From Mycobacterium kansasii ATCC 12478 (GTDB taxonomy: Bacteria; Actinomycetota; Actinomycetes; Mycobacteriales; Mycobacteriaceae): a stretch of DNA of 64,000 nucleotides. The stretch covers positions 3,162,001 through 3,226,000 of the forward strand of contig NC_022663.1 of assembly GCF_000157895.3 (NCBI RefSeq), in the 5' to 3' direction. Shown here in pieces: positions 17,022 through 26,345 of the stretch. Under the pieces are notes generated by a model. That model saw only the letters and a program-made list of their open reading frames with translations, was not told the origin of the DNA and did not search any database. How positions within the stretch are numbered: the first letter of the stretch is position 1; each line of letters opens with the position of its first letter. The position numbers and the translations under genes are program-made.

Positions 17022-19325
17022 TCAGGATGCCGCGGTCAGGGCGCTGTCGAGCAAACCGGTGACATATCGCCAGTACAGCCAGTCCTCGACCGCAGGGCGC
17101 TGAGCCTCCGCGTCGGCCGCACCGTATGCCTGGTGCAGGGCGATCTCCTGGCAGTGCCCGGCATAGGCCCGGAACGCCCGCAGGTGGGCCACCTCGCGGC
17201 CGGTGGCGCTGCTGGTCATCGGCTTCATCAGCTCGAACCACAGCATGTGCCGCTCGTCGTCCGGCGGGTTGGCATCGGCCGGCGCCGGCGGCAACAGGCC
17301 AAGCAGCTGCAGGTCCTCGGTCTCGGCCAGCTGGGCCGCCGCTGAAGGATCCACCACCTCCAGCCGCGGACGGCCGGTCATCTTGCCGCTCTCGGGGATG
17401 TCGTCCGCTTCCAAAATGATCTTGGCCGCGCCGGGATCGGAATTGGCCAACTGTTCCGCGGTTCCGATAACCGCCCGCAGCTTCAGGTCGTGAAACGCGG
17501 CCCATCCCTGCACGGCCAGTATCGGGTAGGTGGCGAATTGTGCCTTTTCGTCGGCCGGAATGGCGTGATCGGCACTGGCCATGAACACGTTCGCGGGCAA
17601 TTGCACGTGGTCGGGTATGTAGGCCAGGCCGTAGCTGTTGGCCACCACGATTTCGCCGTCGGTGGTCACCGCCGTGACCCAGAAGAACCCGTAATCCCCC
17701 TCGTCGTGGACGTCGGGCGCGTTCAATGCGGCTGCGATGCGACGCGCCAACCGCAGCGGGTCGGACTTGCTGCGGCGGGCACCGGACGCCGCGGCAATGG
17801 CATCGCGCGCCGCCCGCGCCGCCGAAACCGGCACCGACGGCAACACCGTGAGGTCGTCTGCCGACTCGCGCTTTTCCTTCTCCGGCGCCTCCGGCGGCGG
17901 CGCCGGTCGGGCCGGTGGCGCGATGCGCGCCGATGCCGGGCGGGGTGTCGCTGCTGCCGGTGCCCTGCCGGCTGGGCCCAACGGTGCCCGCCCAGTGGCG
18001 GCGCGCGAGCCCGCACTGGATGCGGCGCTCTGCCCGCTGCTCGGGCCGGCCCCCGCTGATGCTGCGGGAGCGGCGGTTCCACCGGACATTCCGCGCGCGG
18101 CAGCCGGCATCCCGCCCGCGGCTGCGGGTGCCATTGGCTGCGACGACGACCCGTCGTCGCCATGCGATGGGCCCGACGGAGCCGTCGGTTGCGCGGACGG
18201 CACCGACGGCGCCTCCGTCGCGGCGGCCGGCTTCACATGAGCGGGCTCGGTCGACGGGGTATGTGGCGTCGACGGGGTCCCAGGATCGCTCGGCATCGAC
18301 GGCTGGCTCGGTGATGGCGACGGGCCCGCCGGGGCCGGTTGCGGGCTCGGCGCCGGCGCCGGCGCCGGTGTCGGTGAAACGGGAGTGGATGGGCCCGGGG
18401 CCGGCGCCGGGGCCGGGGCGGGATTGACCGGGGTGACCGGGGTGACCGGCTGCTCCGGTTTCGGCTTGACCGGGGTAACCGGGGTGACCGGCTTGGCCGG
18501 CTTGCCCGGGGTAACCGGTGGGATCGGGGTCACCGGCTTGCCCGGGGTAACCGGGGGGACCGGCCTGGGGGTGACGGGAGTAACCGGTACACCGGGGGTA
18601 ACCGGTTTGCCCGGCGTGACCGGTGGGGCCGGGCGCGGGTTGACCGGAGTAACCGGTGCACCAGGTGTCACCGGCTTGTGGGGGTTGACCGGTGTCGGTT
18701 CGAAGGGCTTCGGGGCCGGGGGCGCGGGAGCAGGCTTACCCGGAGTTGGTACGACCAGCGACGGCACCTCGGGGGTGGGAGGCGTTACCTGGTGGAGCAG
18801 ATCCTGGAGTGCGTTGTGCGGCGGTTTCCAGTTCTTGGACGCCGAGACCCGCTCAGCGGCTTCCGCCACCAGGCTGGCATTGGCGCTGTGCGTGGCGCGC
18901 ACCAATGACTCGATGGCGGCTTTGCGCGCGTCGGCGTCCATGTCGCGGTCGTTCTCCAGAGCGAGTATTTCTCGTTGCGCCCCGTCCACGTTGTTGCCGA
19001 TATCCGCCTTTGCCTGGGCTATCAACCCGCCAATGTGGCGGTGCCAGGTGATCACCGTTACCAGGTAATCCTGCAGCGTGCTCATTTGGCCGAGGTTTGC
19101 CCCCAGCGCACCGTTGGCGGCGTTGGCCGCACCACCGGTCCACACACCGCCGTCGAAGACCTCGACCTGTTGGTGGCGGCAGGCATCCATCACGTCGGTG
19201 AACTGGTGCAAGACCCGGTTGTACTGCTGCGCCCGGTCGTAGAAGGTGTCCTCATCGGATTCCGGCCACCCGTTCGGCTCGAGCATCTGCCCGGCGTACT
19301 CTCCTATCGGCCTCGGAATGCCCAT
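17022..19325 (-). CDS. espK: EspK, ESX-1 protein with Pro-Val-Thr repeats
   Basis: Protein of 767 residues (729 in M. tuberculosis as I recall). The N-terminal ~180 residues are helical and contain ANAANGALGANLGQ. The middle (about 190-330) is made of PVTPGKP/PVTPVTP repeats. The C-terminal ~260 residues form a conserved globular domain (GFFWVTAVTTDGEIVVANSYG, then the conserved HMLWFELMKPMTS). EspK is reported as a cytosolic or secreted partner of EspB that guides it to EccCb1. The C-terminal domain resembles the end of the large protein at 45987-48158. Confidence 0.93.
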   Translation of the reverse strand: MGIPRPIGEYAGQMLEPNGWPESDEDTFYDRAQQYNRVLHQFTDVMDACRHQQVEVFDGGVWTGGAANAANGALGANLGQMSTLQDYLVTVITWHRHIGGLIAQAKADIGNNVDGAQREILALENDRDMDADARKAAIESLVRATHSANASLVAEAAERVSASKNWKPPHNALQDLLHQVTPPTPEVPSLVVPTPGKPAPAPPAPKPFEPTPVNPHKPVTPGAPVTPVNPRPAPPVTPGKPVTPGVPVTPVTPRPVPPVTPGKPVTPIPPVTPGKPAKPVTPVTPVKPKPEQPVTPVTPVNPAPAPAPAPGPSTPVSPTPAPAPAPSPQPAPAGPSPSPSQPSMPSDPGTPSTPHTPSTEPAHVKPAAATEAPSVPSAQPTAPSGPSHGDDGSSSQPMAPAAAGGMPAAARGMSGGTAAPAASAGAGPSSGQSAASSAGSRAATGRAPLGPAGRAPAAATPRPASARIAPPARPAPPPEAPEKEKRESADDLTVLPSVPVSAARAARDAIAAASGARRSKSDPLRLARRIAAALNAPDVHDEGDYGFFWVTAVTTDGEIVVANSYGLAYIPDHVQLPANVFMASADHAIPADEKAQFATYPILAVQGWAAFHDLKLRAVIGTAEQLANSDPGAAKIILEADDIPESGKMTGRPRLEVVDPSAAAQLAETEDLQLLGLLPPAPADANPPDDERHMLWFELMKPMTSSATGREVAHLRAFRAYAGHCQEIALHQAYGAADAEAQRPAVEDWLYWRYVTGLLDSALTAAS
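18420..18690 (-). repeat. Pro-Val-Thr coding repeat array in espK
   Basis: Imperfect tandem units read on the plus strand as ACCGGGGTAACCGG variants, coding on the minus strand for repeated PVTP-GKP/GVP units. Low-complexity, in frame, prone to length change. Confidence 0.8.
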
Positions 19326-19718
19326 CGCCTACTCTCCTCCCAACCGCCGCCAGGCCGCAGCGACGAGACCTGCCGGGTCGGTGCCAGCAGTGAATCGTTC
19401 GACCGGCGCGCACGTTCCATAGCCGCGGCGCCAGCTTTGATGCGGCGACGGCTGATGAGCGGTACCGGACGTCATGGTTAACAAGCCTAACCGAGGTTAA
19501 GACCAGCTAGATGCGGCAATTTGGGATCAGGACGGCCGCCGAATCCGGCTCCGCACGGACGCCGGCAGCCCTGGCATGGTGATCACTGCATCGCTCAAAC
19601 CGCGATTGGACGGGGTGCGCGTAGCACGGCGCGAGACGGCGCGGAAACGCGCCGGAAGGGCTCGGCCGGTCGCTGAGCGTCAGCGTCCGGGCCGTCGCCG
19701 ACGTGGCTGAGAAGCGAG
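19326..19718. other. Intergenic region between espL and espK
   Basis: 393 bp without a convincing gene. It holds a small GC hairpin with a GAAA loop at 19638-19653 (GGCGCG/CGCGCC), downstream of espL on the minus strand and without a T-run, and a pair of GGTTAA words near 19486-19499. The espK promoter should lie here, but no clear -10/-35 pair could be picked out. Confidence 0.5.
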
Positions 19719-20066
19719 CTAGATCAGCCCTTTGTTCATCGTGTCTGACAAGGCGGACAGGACCGCGACCAATTGCTCGCCCGCCGCGTCGTTGTAAGCC
19801 GTCGCCGCGGACTGTGCATTCATCAACGCTTCGTTGACCCGCGCTCCGACGACCTCCGCACCCACTTGCTTCAGCAGGCCCTCCTCGATACGGACCCCGG
19901 TGAGCCATTGGTGTCCGTTGATCGTCACCTCGACGGTCTCGGTCTCATCGGTGCCCCGGAAAGATCCGGTGTTCATCTGATTGAGCGTCCCATCGAGGGC
20001 CGTTTGGAACCGTGCCGCCAGCGCTAATGTCTGGGCGACATGCGGGTCCATTTCCATGCTGGTCAC
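19719..20066 (-). CDS. espL: EspL, YbaB-like ESX-1 accessory protein
   Basis: Protein of 115 residues, the length of Rv3880c. It has the YbaB/EbfC-like core ETVEVTINGHQWLTGVRIEE followed by a long helix with ALMNAQSAATAYND. Its start overlaps the espB stop by 4 bp, so the two are translationally coupled. EspL has been reported to stabilise ESX-1 substrates and bind EspE/EspF; nothing in the sequence tests that. Normal length. Confidence 0.92.
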   Translation of the reverse strand: MTSMEMDPHVAQTLALAARFQTALDGTLNQMNTGSFRGTDETETVEVTINGHQWLTGVRIEEGLLKQVGAEVVGARVNEALMNAQSAATAYNDAAGEQLVAVLSALSDTMNKGLI

Positions 20067-21460
20067 TTCGACTCCTTGCTGTCTTGACGACGACGGTTAC
20101 CGATGACGGCCTCGGTCCACGCACGGTCCTCGGTGTATAGCGCCTCGTCGTCTTGCTGGGCGCCCTTGGACTTGGAGCTTCCCTGGCCCTGGCCGTGTGC
20201 CCCCATCGGCATTCCCATGCCGCCCCCGCCCATCCCACTGCCCGCGGCGGCCTTCCCCTGAGCCGCGCCGGCGATGTCGCCCGCGGCAGCCGGCCGCACC
20301 GAGTCGGTGCCCGCCAGGCCCGCCGGCTCCCCCAGCGGTGCCCCACCGATACCGCCGCCGCCTCCGCCGCCGCCCAGCGACATCGGCTTCATCCCCGGGT
20401 CCTTCGACAGGTTGGCTGCCGCCTGGTGAGCGGCAGACGTCAGTTCTGCGCTGGTCCCGGCCGGCATGCCACCGCCAGCCCCGCCGGCCGGGGCCATCGG
20501 CGCCATCGGCATCCCGGTCACGGGAGTTCCGCCCGAGCCGTCGCTGGGCGGCATCAAGAAGCTGGGGATCAATCCCTGCGGCTGAGCGGGCGGCGGTGGA
20601 TCGATCTTGATGGCGGCTGGAGGCTTGGGCGGATTCACCGGTTCCAGGGTCGCCTTGGTGTTGTACTCGGAAAGCACCTGCTCCGACTTTTGCTGATATT
20701 CGGCGTAGAGCTTGATGGCTTGATCCTTATACGCGGGGTCTTTGGACAACTCCTCGAGCTTTGCGATGTCCGCTGACGAGGGGTGGGATCGAATCGCCCA
20801 CACTTGCAGCTGCGCGATGTACTGAGCTTGCTTGGCCAGCGCAGCACTCAATTTGGCCATGTGGAGTATCCACTCCCGTTGTTGATCCAGCGAGGCCTCA
20901 CACGCGGTAGCCGCGTCACCCTCCCAATTGTCAAAGGCACGGAACCGTTTGACATCCCCCTGCAACGCAAAGTTGTAATCGTTCCACGCGTTCGCGAAAT
21001 CGACGAGCGATCGGCCTTGATCTCCGGATTCAAGCTTCACTGCCGCAGTCTTGAGATCGGTGAAGTCGGGATCACCAGCGGCCGCGACCGTCGGTGTGTC
21101 TTGCAGCCCAGCCGAGCTGTCTCCGCCAGCGCCGCCGGCCGATTGGGCCTCCACAGTTCCGCTGCCATCGCTGTTCAGGGCGGTCGCTGACTCGCTATCG
21201 ACTTCGCCATACGCCTTGGCCGCGTTGCGCAGCGAGGTCGCCAGCTTCTGCCGCTCCTTGGCACCAGCCGCCAGGAACTCCCGCATGTTCTCCGCCGATA
21301 ACGCGAGCTGTTGGGCCGCATTCTTGGCCGCCGTCAGCGCACATGGTGGATTGGGCACATCGGTGGGCGGAACCTTGCCCGGGGGCAATGGGGCCTCCAC
21401 GTCGTTGGCCCTGGTCAGAATTTCTTGTTGATCCACCGTCACGGTTTGCGGCTGGCTCAT
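20063..21460 (-). CDS. espB: EspB, secreted PE/PPE-like ESX-1 substrate
   Basis: Protein of 465 residues. The N-terminal ~280 residues form the helical PE-PPE-like fold; the secretion signal is YGEVD (YxxxD) near residue 83 and the WXG-like turn is DNWEGDA. Then follow Pro-rich and Gly-rich low-complexity segments and a charged end (DEALYTEDRAWTEAVIGNRR) identical in style to M. tuberculosis EspB. EspB forms heptameric rings, binds phospholipids and is trimmed by MycP1, encoded two genes away. ATG start, 99 bp after eccE1. Confidence 0.95.
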   Translation of the reverse strand: MSQPQTVTVDQQEILTRANDVEAPLPPGKVPPTDVPNPPCALTAAKNAAQQLALSAENMREFLAAGAKERQKLATSLRNAAKAYGEVDSESATALNSDGSGTVEAQSAGGAGGDSSAGLQDTPTVAAAGDPDFTDLKTAAVKLESGDQGRSLVDFANAWNDYNFALQGDVKRFRAFDNWEGDAATACEASLDQQREWILHMAKLSAALAKQAQYIAQLQVWAIRSHPSSADIAKLEELSKDPAYKDQAIKLYAEYQQKSEQVLSEYNTKATLEPVNPPKPPAAIKIDPPPPAQPQGLIPSFLMPPSDGSGGTPVTGMPMAPMAPAGGAGGGMPAGTSAELTSAAHQAAANLSKDPGMKPMSLGGGGGGGGIGGAPLGEPAGLAGTDSVRPAAAGDIAGAAQGKAAAGSGMGGGGMGMPMGAHGQGQGSSKSKGAQQDDEALYTEDRAWTEAVIGNRRRQDSKESK

Positions 21461-21559
21461 CTCGGATCATCCTCCTTAGTGCTACAGCCATTATCGTCGC
21501 TGATGCGCGCGGTTCCTGCACCAAATATTTCGGCCGTGCCCGGGCTTGCCGACACTGTT

Positions 21560-22957
21560 CTACCTCGGCAGGGCCATCTGGTAGCGACTCTCTTCCGGCG
21601 GGGACACCCGCCGGATCGGCAACTCGCGATGCCGCGGGGTGCTGATGAGGTTGTGCCGCAGGACCACCTTGTCGACGCCCGAGTGCGGGCCCAGGTAGGT
21701 TGTCGCGTTCGGCCACGCGATCTTGGCCACCGGACCGATGTGCGCACCGATCAGGCCGGCGAACTGTTCGAAGTGCGGACCAACCGTCACGATTCCGCCG
21801 GCGGCGGCCGAGCGCACCGCGAACTGCGTGAAGGTTTGAGCGTCGCCCAGGTTGATGCTCACGTCCACGTCGTCGAACGGCATATATACCGGGTACCGGT
21901 TCACGGTTTGGCCGACCAGCACACCGGCCGATCCGATCGGGAGCTGACAGTGATGGTTGGGAACGAGGTTCTGCCCCTGCAACGCGGGCCGCTGGCCGCC
22001 GTAGAGGCGGGAGAAGCCGCGCGGCGTCTTCGGCTTGCCCACCGTGGTCAGCAGCACCGTGGACTGCGGTGGCATCCCGGGAGCGATGCGGACCCTGGTG
22101 ACGATGTGGTCGGCGCGTGCCGACCACCACAAGTCCGGGCCGCCCGGTGCGGTGTAGGCGGCGGTGTACGCGTCGCGGCCTTTGATCATCGACCACTTCT
22201 CCCGGACAAAGCCGATGTCGATGGCGTGGTCGTAATCGTCGAAGCTGCGCCCGCACACCGCGTCGACACCATTGCTGGCCAGGCTGTCGGCGATTCGAGT
22301 GGCCGAGGCCACCAGATACCGGGCCAGCCCGGCGACCCCGGCGTCACGCCGCTGCGCCGACTTGTGGGTACGTTCGGGGTTGGCGCGCAACATGATCCAC
22401 GTCCGGCGGTTCGCCGGCGCCGGGTCGGCGCCGATCACCCGCTGGTAGAGGTTCACCACATCCGGCGAGGCCGTGTTGCCGACACGGTAGCCTGCCGACA
22501 CGACGTCTGCTTCCAAGTCGGGGCAGTGCACCGCCAGCAGCTCCTCCAACAGCCGGGTGTCCAAGACGTCGTCGGTGTGGGCTTGCCCGTCGACGATGAC
22601 CGTTGGGGTGAACGGTCGTGGCTTGAGTTCGATGACCGCGATCAGGCATTCGCGTCGCCACCGCACCGCGACGTGGTCCCCGGGCTTGACGGTGGCACCG
22701 ACGACCGGCTCGGAAGGAACGTCGGGCGGCTTGCGGCGCCGGCGCAGCCACACGAACATCGTTGCGACCCAGCCGGTTACCCGACGGCCGAAGAAGGTCA
22801 CCGTGGCCACGATGGTGGCTACCGCGACTATCGCTATGCCCGCCCACCAGTAGCGCGTGTGCAGGAACAGCATGATGCAGGGCGGGCCCAGCGCCGCGAC
22901 GACCAATGTGTGACCGGTGCTGAACCGTAACCGTATTGGACTGAACGGATTCCTCAT
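21560..22957 (-). CDS. eccE1: EccE1, membrane complex component of ESX-1
   Basis: Protein of 465 residues starting at MRNPFSPIRLRFSTG. The frame stays open far upstream, but this ATG overlaps the mycP1 stop (ATGA) and gives the normal EccE length. Two transmembrane helices lie within the first ~65 residues (TLVVAALGPPCIMLF and YWWAGIAIVAVATIVATVTF), followed by the cytosolic EccE domain (KPGDHVAVRW, PNATTYLGPH). EccE sits on the outside of the ESX membrane complex and stabilises it. Confidence 0.95.
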   Translation of the reverse strand: MRNPFSPIRLRFSTGHTLVVAALGPPCIMLFLHTRYWWAGIAIVAVATIVATVTFFGRRVTGWVATMFVWLRRRRKPPDVPSEPVVGATVKPGDHVAVRWRRECLIAVIELKPRPFTPTVIVDGQAHTDDVLDTRLLEELLAVHCPDLEADVVSAGYRVGNTASPDVVNLYQRVIGADPAPANRRTWIMLRANPERTHKSAQRRDAGVAGLARYLVASATRIADSLASNGVDAVCGRSFDDYDHAIDIGFVREKWSMIKGRDAYTAAYTAPGGPDLWWSARADHIVTRVRIAPGMPPQSTVLLTTVGKPKTPRGFSRLYGGQRPALQGQNLVPNHHCQLPIGSAGVLVGQTVNRYPVYMPFDDVDVSINLGDAQTFTQFAVRSAAAGGIVTVGPHFEQFAGLIGAHIGPVAKIAWPNATTYLGPHSGVDKVVLRHNLISTPRHRELPIRRVSPPEESRYQMALPR

Positions 22958-24294
22958 CGGCGCCTCAGCGCCCGCGCGCTCAGTCCGCCGAGTGCCAGCG
23001 CCAGCGTCAGGCCCAGAACCGACAGCGCCACGATGGTGATCGGCCCGCGATCCGGGCCGGGTTCCACCACTGGCGGCGGAATTCGCCTGACGTTGAACGG
23101 GGCGGACGCGGGTCCCGGCGGGATGTCCCACGTCAGCGCCGCCACCGCATTGATCACGCCGGCGCCGACGAGGTTGTCGACCCCGCCTCCCGGATGTCGC
23201 GCGGTGGCGGTGATCCGGTTCATCACCTGCACCGGCGTCAGTTCCGGGAACCGCTGCCGCACCAGCGCCGCCAGACCCGAAACATAGGCCGCGGCAAACG
23301 AGGTGCCCGCGATCGGGACGGGCCCCTCCCGCCCCGGCAGGGCGTTCACCGGCTCGCCAAGGTCGCCGAGGGCGACGATGTTCTCCGCCGGAGCCGCCAC
23401 ACCCACCCACGGTCCATGCATCGAGAAGGAGCTGGGCACACCACTTTCGCCGATGCCTCCGACGGTCAGCACCAAGGGCGCGTACCACGCGGGTGTGACG
23501 ACCGTCTGCACCTTGCTCCAGCCACGCGCGTCCTCGGGGGCCGACGCGTCCGGCAGCGGGTTCTGCGCGCAGTCGCCACCGGTGTTGCCGGCAGCAACGA
23601 CCACCACGGCGTTCTTGACGTTGACCGCGTAATTGATCGCCGCGCCCAGGCTGATCTCGTCGATAGGCCGGGTCACCTTGTAACAGGCCGCTTCACTGAT
23701 GTTGATCACACCGGCACCCAGATTGGCCGCATGCACGACCGCGCGGGCCAGGCTGCGGATGGACCCGGCCGCCGGGGTGGCGTTGGGATCGTTGGGATTG
23801 GGTTGGCTGCCAACCGGTTCGAAGGCCTCCGACGTCTGGCGCAACGAAAGCAGCCGGGCATCGGGGGCGACGCCGACGAACCCGTCGGTGGGCGCGGGCC
23901 GCCCCGCGATGATGGAGGCGGTCAGCGTGCCGTGGGCGTCGCAGTCGGACAGGCCGTCGCCGGCCTGGTCGACGAAGTCGCCGCCCGGTTCCGCCGGCAC
24001 TCGTGGCGAGGCGTCGACACCGGTGTCGATCACGGCCACCGTCACCCCGGCCCCGGTTGCGAACCTGTGCGCCTCCGAGACGCCGAGATAGGCGTTGCTC
24101 CACGGTGGATCGTGAAAGCTCGAATCCGGCAAGGTGGTAGGACTCGAACACAGGACGCGCTGTTCGGTGGGCTGGTCGGGACCGGTCACGTCGGGCGGTA
24201 CCGCACCGGGGTCGATCGACGGCGGATTGATGGCCAACGCGGGCGGCGCATTGAGCAACGCCAGCACAACCGCCGTCAGCAAGATCCGGTGCAC
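22954..24294 (-). CDS. mycP1: MycP1, membrane-anchored subtilisin-like protease (mycosin)
   Basis: Protein of 446 residues from a GTG start (VHRILLTAVVLALLN), exactly the M. tuberculosis length. The frame is open 55 codons further upstream, but only this start puts the signal peptide at the N-terminus. Catalytic triad Asp90 (VAVIDTG), His121 (CDAHGT) and Ser332 (GTSFAAA) are all present. C-terminal transmembrane helix near 415-440, then a basic tail. Known roles: cleaves EspB and stabilises the ESX-1 membrane complex. Confidence 0.96.
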   Translation of the reverse strand: MHRILLTAVVLALLNAPPALAINPPSIDPGAVPPDVTGPDQPTEQRVLCSSPTTLPDSSFHDPPWSNAYLGVSEAHRFATGAGVTVAVIDTGVDASPRVPAEPGGDFVDQAGDGLSDCDAHGTLTASIIAGRPAPTDGFVGVAPDARLLSLRQTSEAFEPVGSQPNPNDPNATPAAGSIRSLARAVVHAANLGAGVINISEAACYKVTRPIDEISLGAAINYAVNVKNAVVVVAAGNTGGDCAQNPLPDASAPEDARGWSKVQTVVTPAWYAPLVLTVGGIGESGVPSSFSMHGPWVGVAAPAENIVALGDLGEPVNALPGREGPVPIAGTSFAAAYVSGLAALVRQRFPELTPVQVMNRITATARHPGGGVDNLVGAGVINAVAALTWDIPPGPASAPFNVRRIPPPVVEPGPDRGPITIVALSVLGLTLALALGGLSARALRRR

Positions 24295-24419
24295 CCCGGA
24301 ATCACTCCGTTCATTGAGCCGCGTCGCCGTCCTGGCATCTGCGTGTCGGGTCTGCGTGCATTTTAGACGTAACGGCTGCGTAAACAACGCTTTTCCCGCC
24401 GGGGCCGGGTCACGGTTTG

Positions 24420-26270
24420 CTACCAGACGATGGCGGACATGTCGCGGTTGTCCGAACACACGCTGCGCACGGCGGCCCGAATGTCGGCGGCGGTGATGAC
24501 CTGCAGATCCTCGACCGACACCGGCTGGCCGGCCCGTTTTTGGGCGACCACTCGAGTGTCACGGAATCCTTCGGCGCGTTCGATGACGTTGCGGGCAAAC
24601 CGGCCGTTTTGCATCGCGTCGATACCGTGCTGTCCACCGGGAGTGCTGTAGTTGCGGATGGTGGTAGCCGCATCCAGGAACGTCTCGCGCGCGCCGTCGT
24701 CGAGCAGGCTGGCGCGGGGCGTGGCGTACCGTTGGCCGATTTCAACGATCTCGGCCGGCGAATAGGACTCGAACCGCAGCTTGCGGTTGAACCGGCCGGC
24801 CAAACCCGGGTTGACGGACAGGAATTCGTCGACTTGGTCCTCATACCCGGCCCCGATGAAACAGAAGTCGAAACGGTGCGCTTCCAACGCTACCAACAGT
24901 TGGTTGACGGCCTCCATGCCGATCATGTCCGGGGTGCCGTCCTGGTGGCGTTCCACCAGGGAGTAGAACTCGTCCATGAAAATGATTCGGCCAAGCGACT
25001 TTTCGATCAGCTCGTTGGTCTTGGGACCGGACTCACCGATGTAGTGGCCACAGAAGTCCGAGCGGCGGACCTCCCGAATTTCGGGGTGGCGCACGATTCC
25101 CATGCCCGCATAAATCTTTCCCAACGCTTCGGCGGTGGTGGTCTTACCGGTGCCCGGCGGCCCGACCAGCAACATATGGTTGGTCTGCCCCTCGACGGGC
25201 AGGCCGTGTTCCAGCCGCATCATGCGCACTTCGAGCTGGTCTTCCAGCGCCGCCACCGCCTGCTTCACCGCGGCCAGACCGACCTGCCTGCCCAGCAGTT
25301 CGCGGCCCTCGGCCAGCAGCTCGGCCCTACGCTCGGCCGCGTCGTCGTCGTCGAGTTGGTCGCGGCTTTTCGCCGTTGCCGGATCCCACTTGTCGGTGCG
25401 GCTGGCGATGGTCTGCTCGTCGGTCACGACCAGACGGAGCTTCGGGTCCGCCAGCGCTTCCTTGGCCGGGTCGGTCAGCACACCGTTGATGGTCGCTTTG
25501 GACAGCCAGATCCGAGCCTTTTCGTCGTCGTGCAGCTGGCGGTACACCATTCCGCGCACGTACGCCAGATCCGCGACCAGCAGCGGAATGTCGGCCGGGC
25601 CAATGGATGCAGTCAGCACGTGGGGATCGAAGCGGGCCGACGACTTGTTGTGCCCGATCACATCGACACGGTCCAACCAGTCCAGTGCGACGTGGCCCTG
25701 CCCCAAGTGGGCTGCGGCGTGAGCGGCCAGCGCACAAATCGAGGCTGTTACCGCGGACATGACGATCGCCTGCGGCGGCAAATCCTCTGCGGCAGTCAAC
25801 AACACATCGGGCCAACGCTGCGTGACGAACATCAGGAATGCGCGGGCCAGCTGATGCCACTGATAGTTGCGCCACGAATCCAAGAGTTCGCGGTTGGCTA
25901 ACAGCGCGTCGGCCTCGGCGTACTCCCCGGCGATGGTCAGTGCGGACGACAGCGCCAGCCCCACCTGCGATGCGTCGGTCACCGTGATACCGACGTAGGG
26001 ACCCAGCTGAATGTCGGCCGAGAGCGTCCGGCCGATCCGCGTGGTTTCGCGGTGCAGCCATTCGCTGTTGGCGTGGAGCTGTCTGAGCGACGTCAGGTCA
26101 TGGTCGCCACAGGCGATGCGGCCCAGCCATGCGTCGGCCATCGACGGGTCGGCGTCGGTGGCGGCGACGAACTCGGGTAACGCGGCCGCTGGTCCCTGGC
26201 TGCTCTTGACCGCCATAGCTCGATCGAAATGCCTACGGGCAGTGAGCAAATCACCCATCGTATCCACCAT
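24420..26270 (-). CDS. eccA2: EccA2, cytosolic AAA+ ATPase of ESX-2
   Basis: Protein of 616 residues. N-terminal TPR-like domain (AAALPEFVAATDADPSMADAW and following), C-terminal AAA+ domain with Walker A GPPGTGKT at 370-377 and Walker B IIFMDEFY. Matches Rv3884c almost throughout. A second ATG lies four codons inside (MGDLLTARRHFDRAM) and could be the true start. It marks the junction of ESX-1 and ESX-2: mycP1 follows with a 125-bp gap. Confidence 0.94.
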   Translation of the reverse strand: MVDTMGDLLTARRHFDRAMAVKSSQGPAAALPEFVAATDADPSMADAWLGRIACGDHDLTSLRQLHANSEWLHRETTRIGRTLSADIQLGPYVGITVTDASQVGLALSSALTIAGEYAEADALLANRELLDSWRNYQWHQLARAFLMFVTQRWPDVLLTAAEDLPPQAIVMSAVTASICALAAHAAAHLGQGHVALDWLDRVDVIGHNKSSARFDPHVLTASIGPADIPLLVADLAYVRGMVYRQLHDDEKARIWLSKATINGVLTDPAKEALADPKLRLVVTDEQTIASRTDKWDPATAKSRDQLDDDDAAERRAELLAEGRELLGRQVGLAAVKQAVAALEDQLEVRMMRLEHGLPVEGQTNHMLLVGPPGTGKTTTAEALGKIYAGMGIVRHPEIREVRRSDFCGHYIGESGPKTNELIEKSLGRIIFMDEFYSLVERHQDGTPDMIGMEAVNQLLVALEAHRFDFCFIGAGYEDQVDEFLSVNPGLAGRFNRKLRFESYSPAEIVEIGQRYATPRASLLDDGARETFLDAATTIRNYSTPGGQHGIDAMQNGRFARNVIERAEGFRDTRVVAQKRAGQPVSVEDLQVITAADIRAAVRSVCSDNRDMSAIVW

Positions 26271-26345
26271 CCTCGACAGCGTGGTGGTATTCGTCCCGAA
26301 AGTGGGACGTCCGCCTCATGACGTTGTGCCGCAACGTTGATCGAG

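Noticed and set aside
21311..22930. 539-codon plus-strand open frame opposite espB and eccE1
   Set aside because: Antisense to two clear ESX-1 genes; no recognisable domain.
22958..23488. Longer eccE1 beginning at 23488
   Set aside because: The extra 177 codons lie inside mycP1 in another frame and have no protein-like character; the ATG at 22957 overlaps the mycP1 stop in the usual way.
23194..24366. 390-codon plus-strand open frame opposite mycP1
   Set aside because: Antisense to mycP1 with its complete catalytic triad.
24417..25901. 494-codon plus-strand open frame opposite eccA2
   Set aside because: Antisense to eccA2, which has clear Walker motifs.
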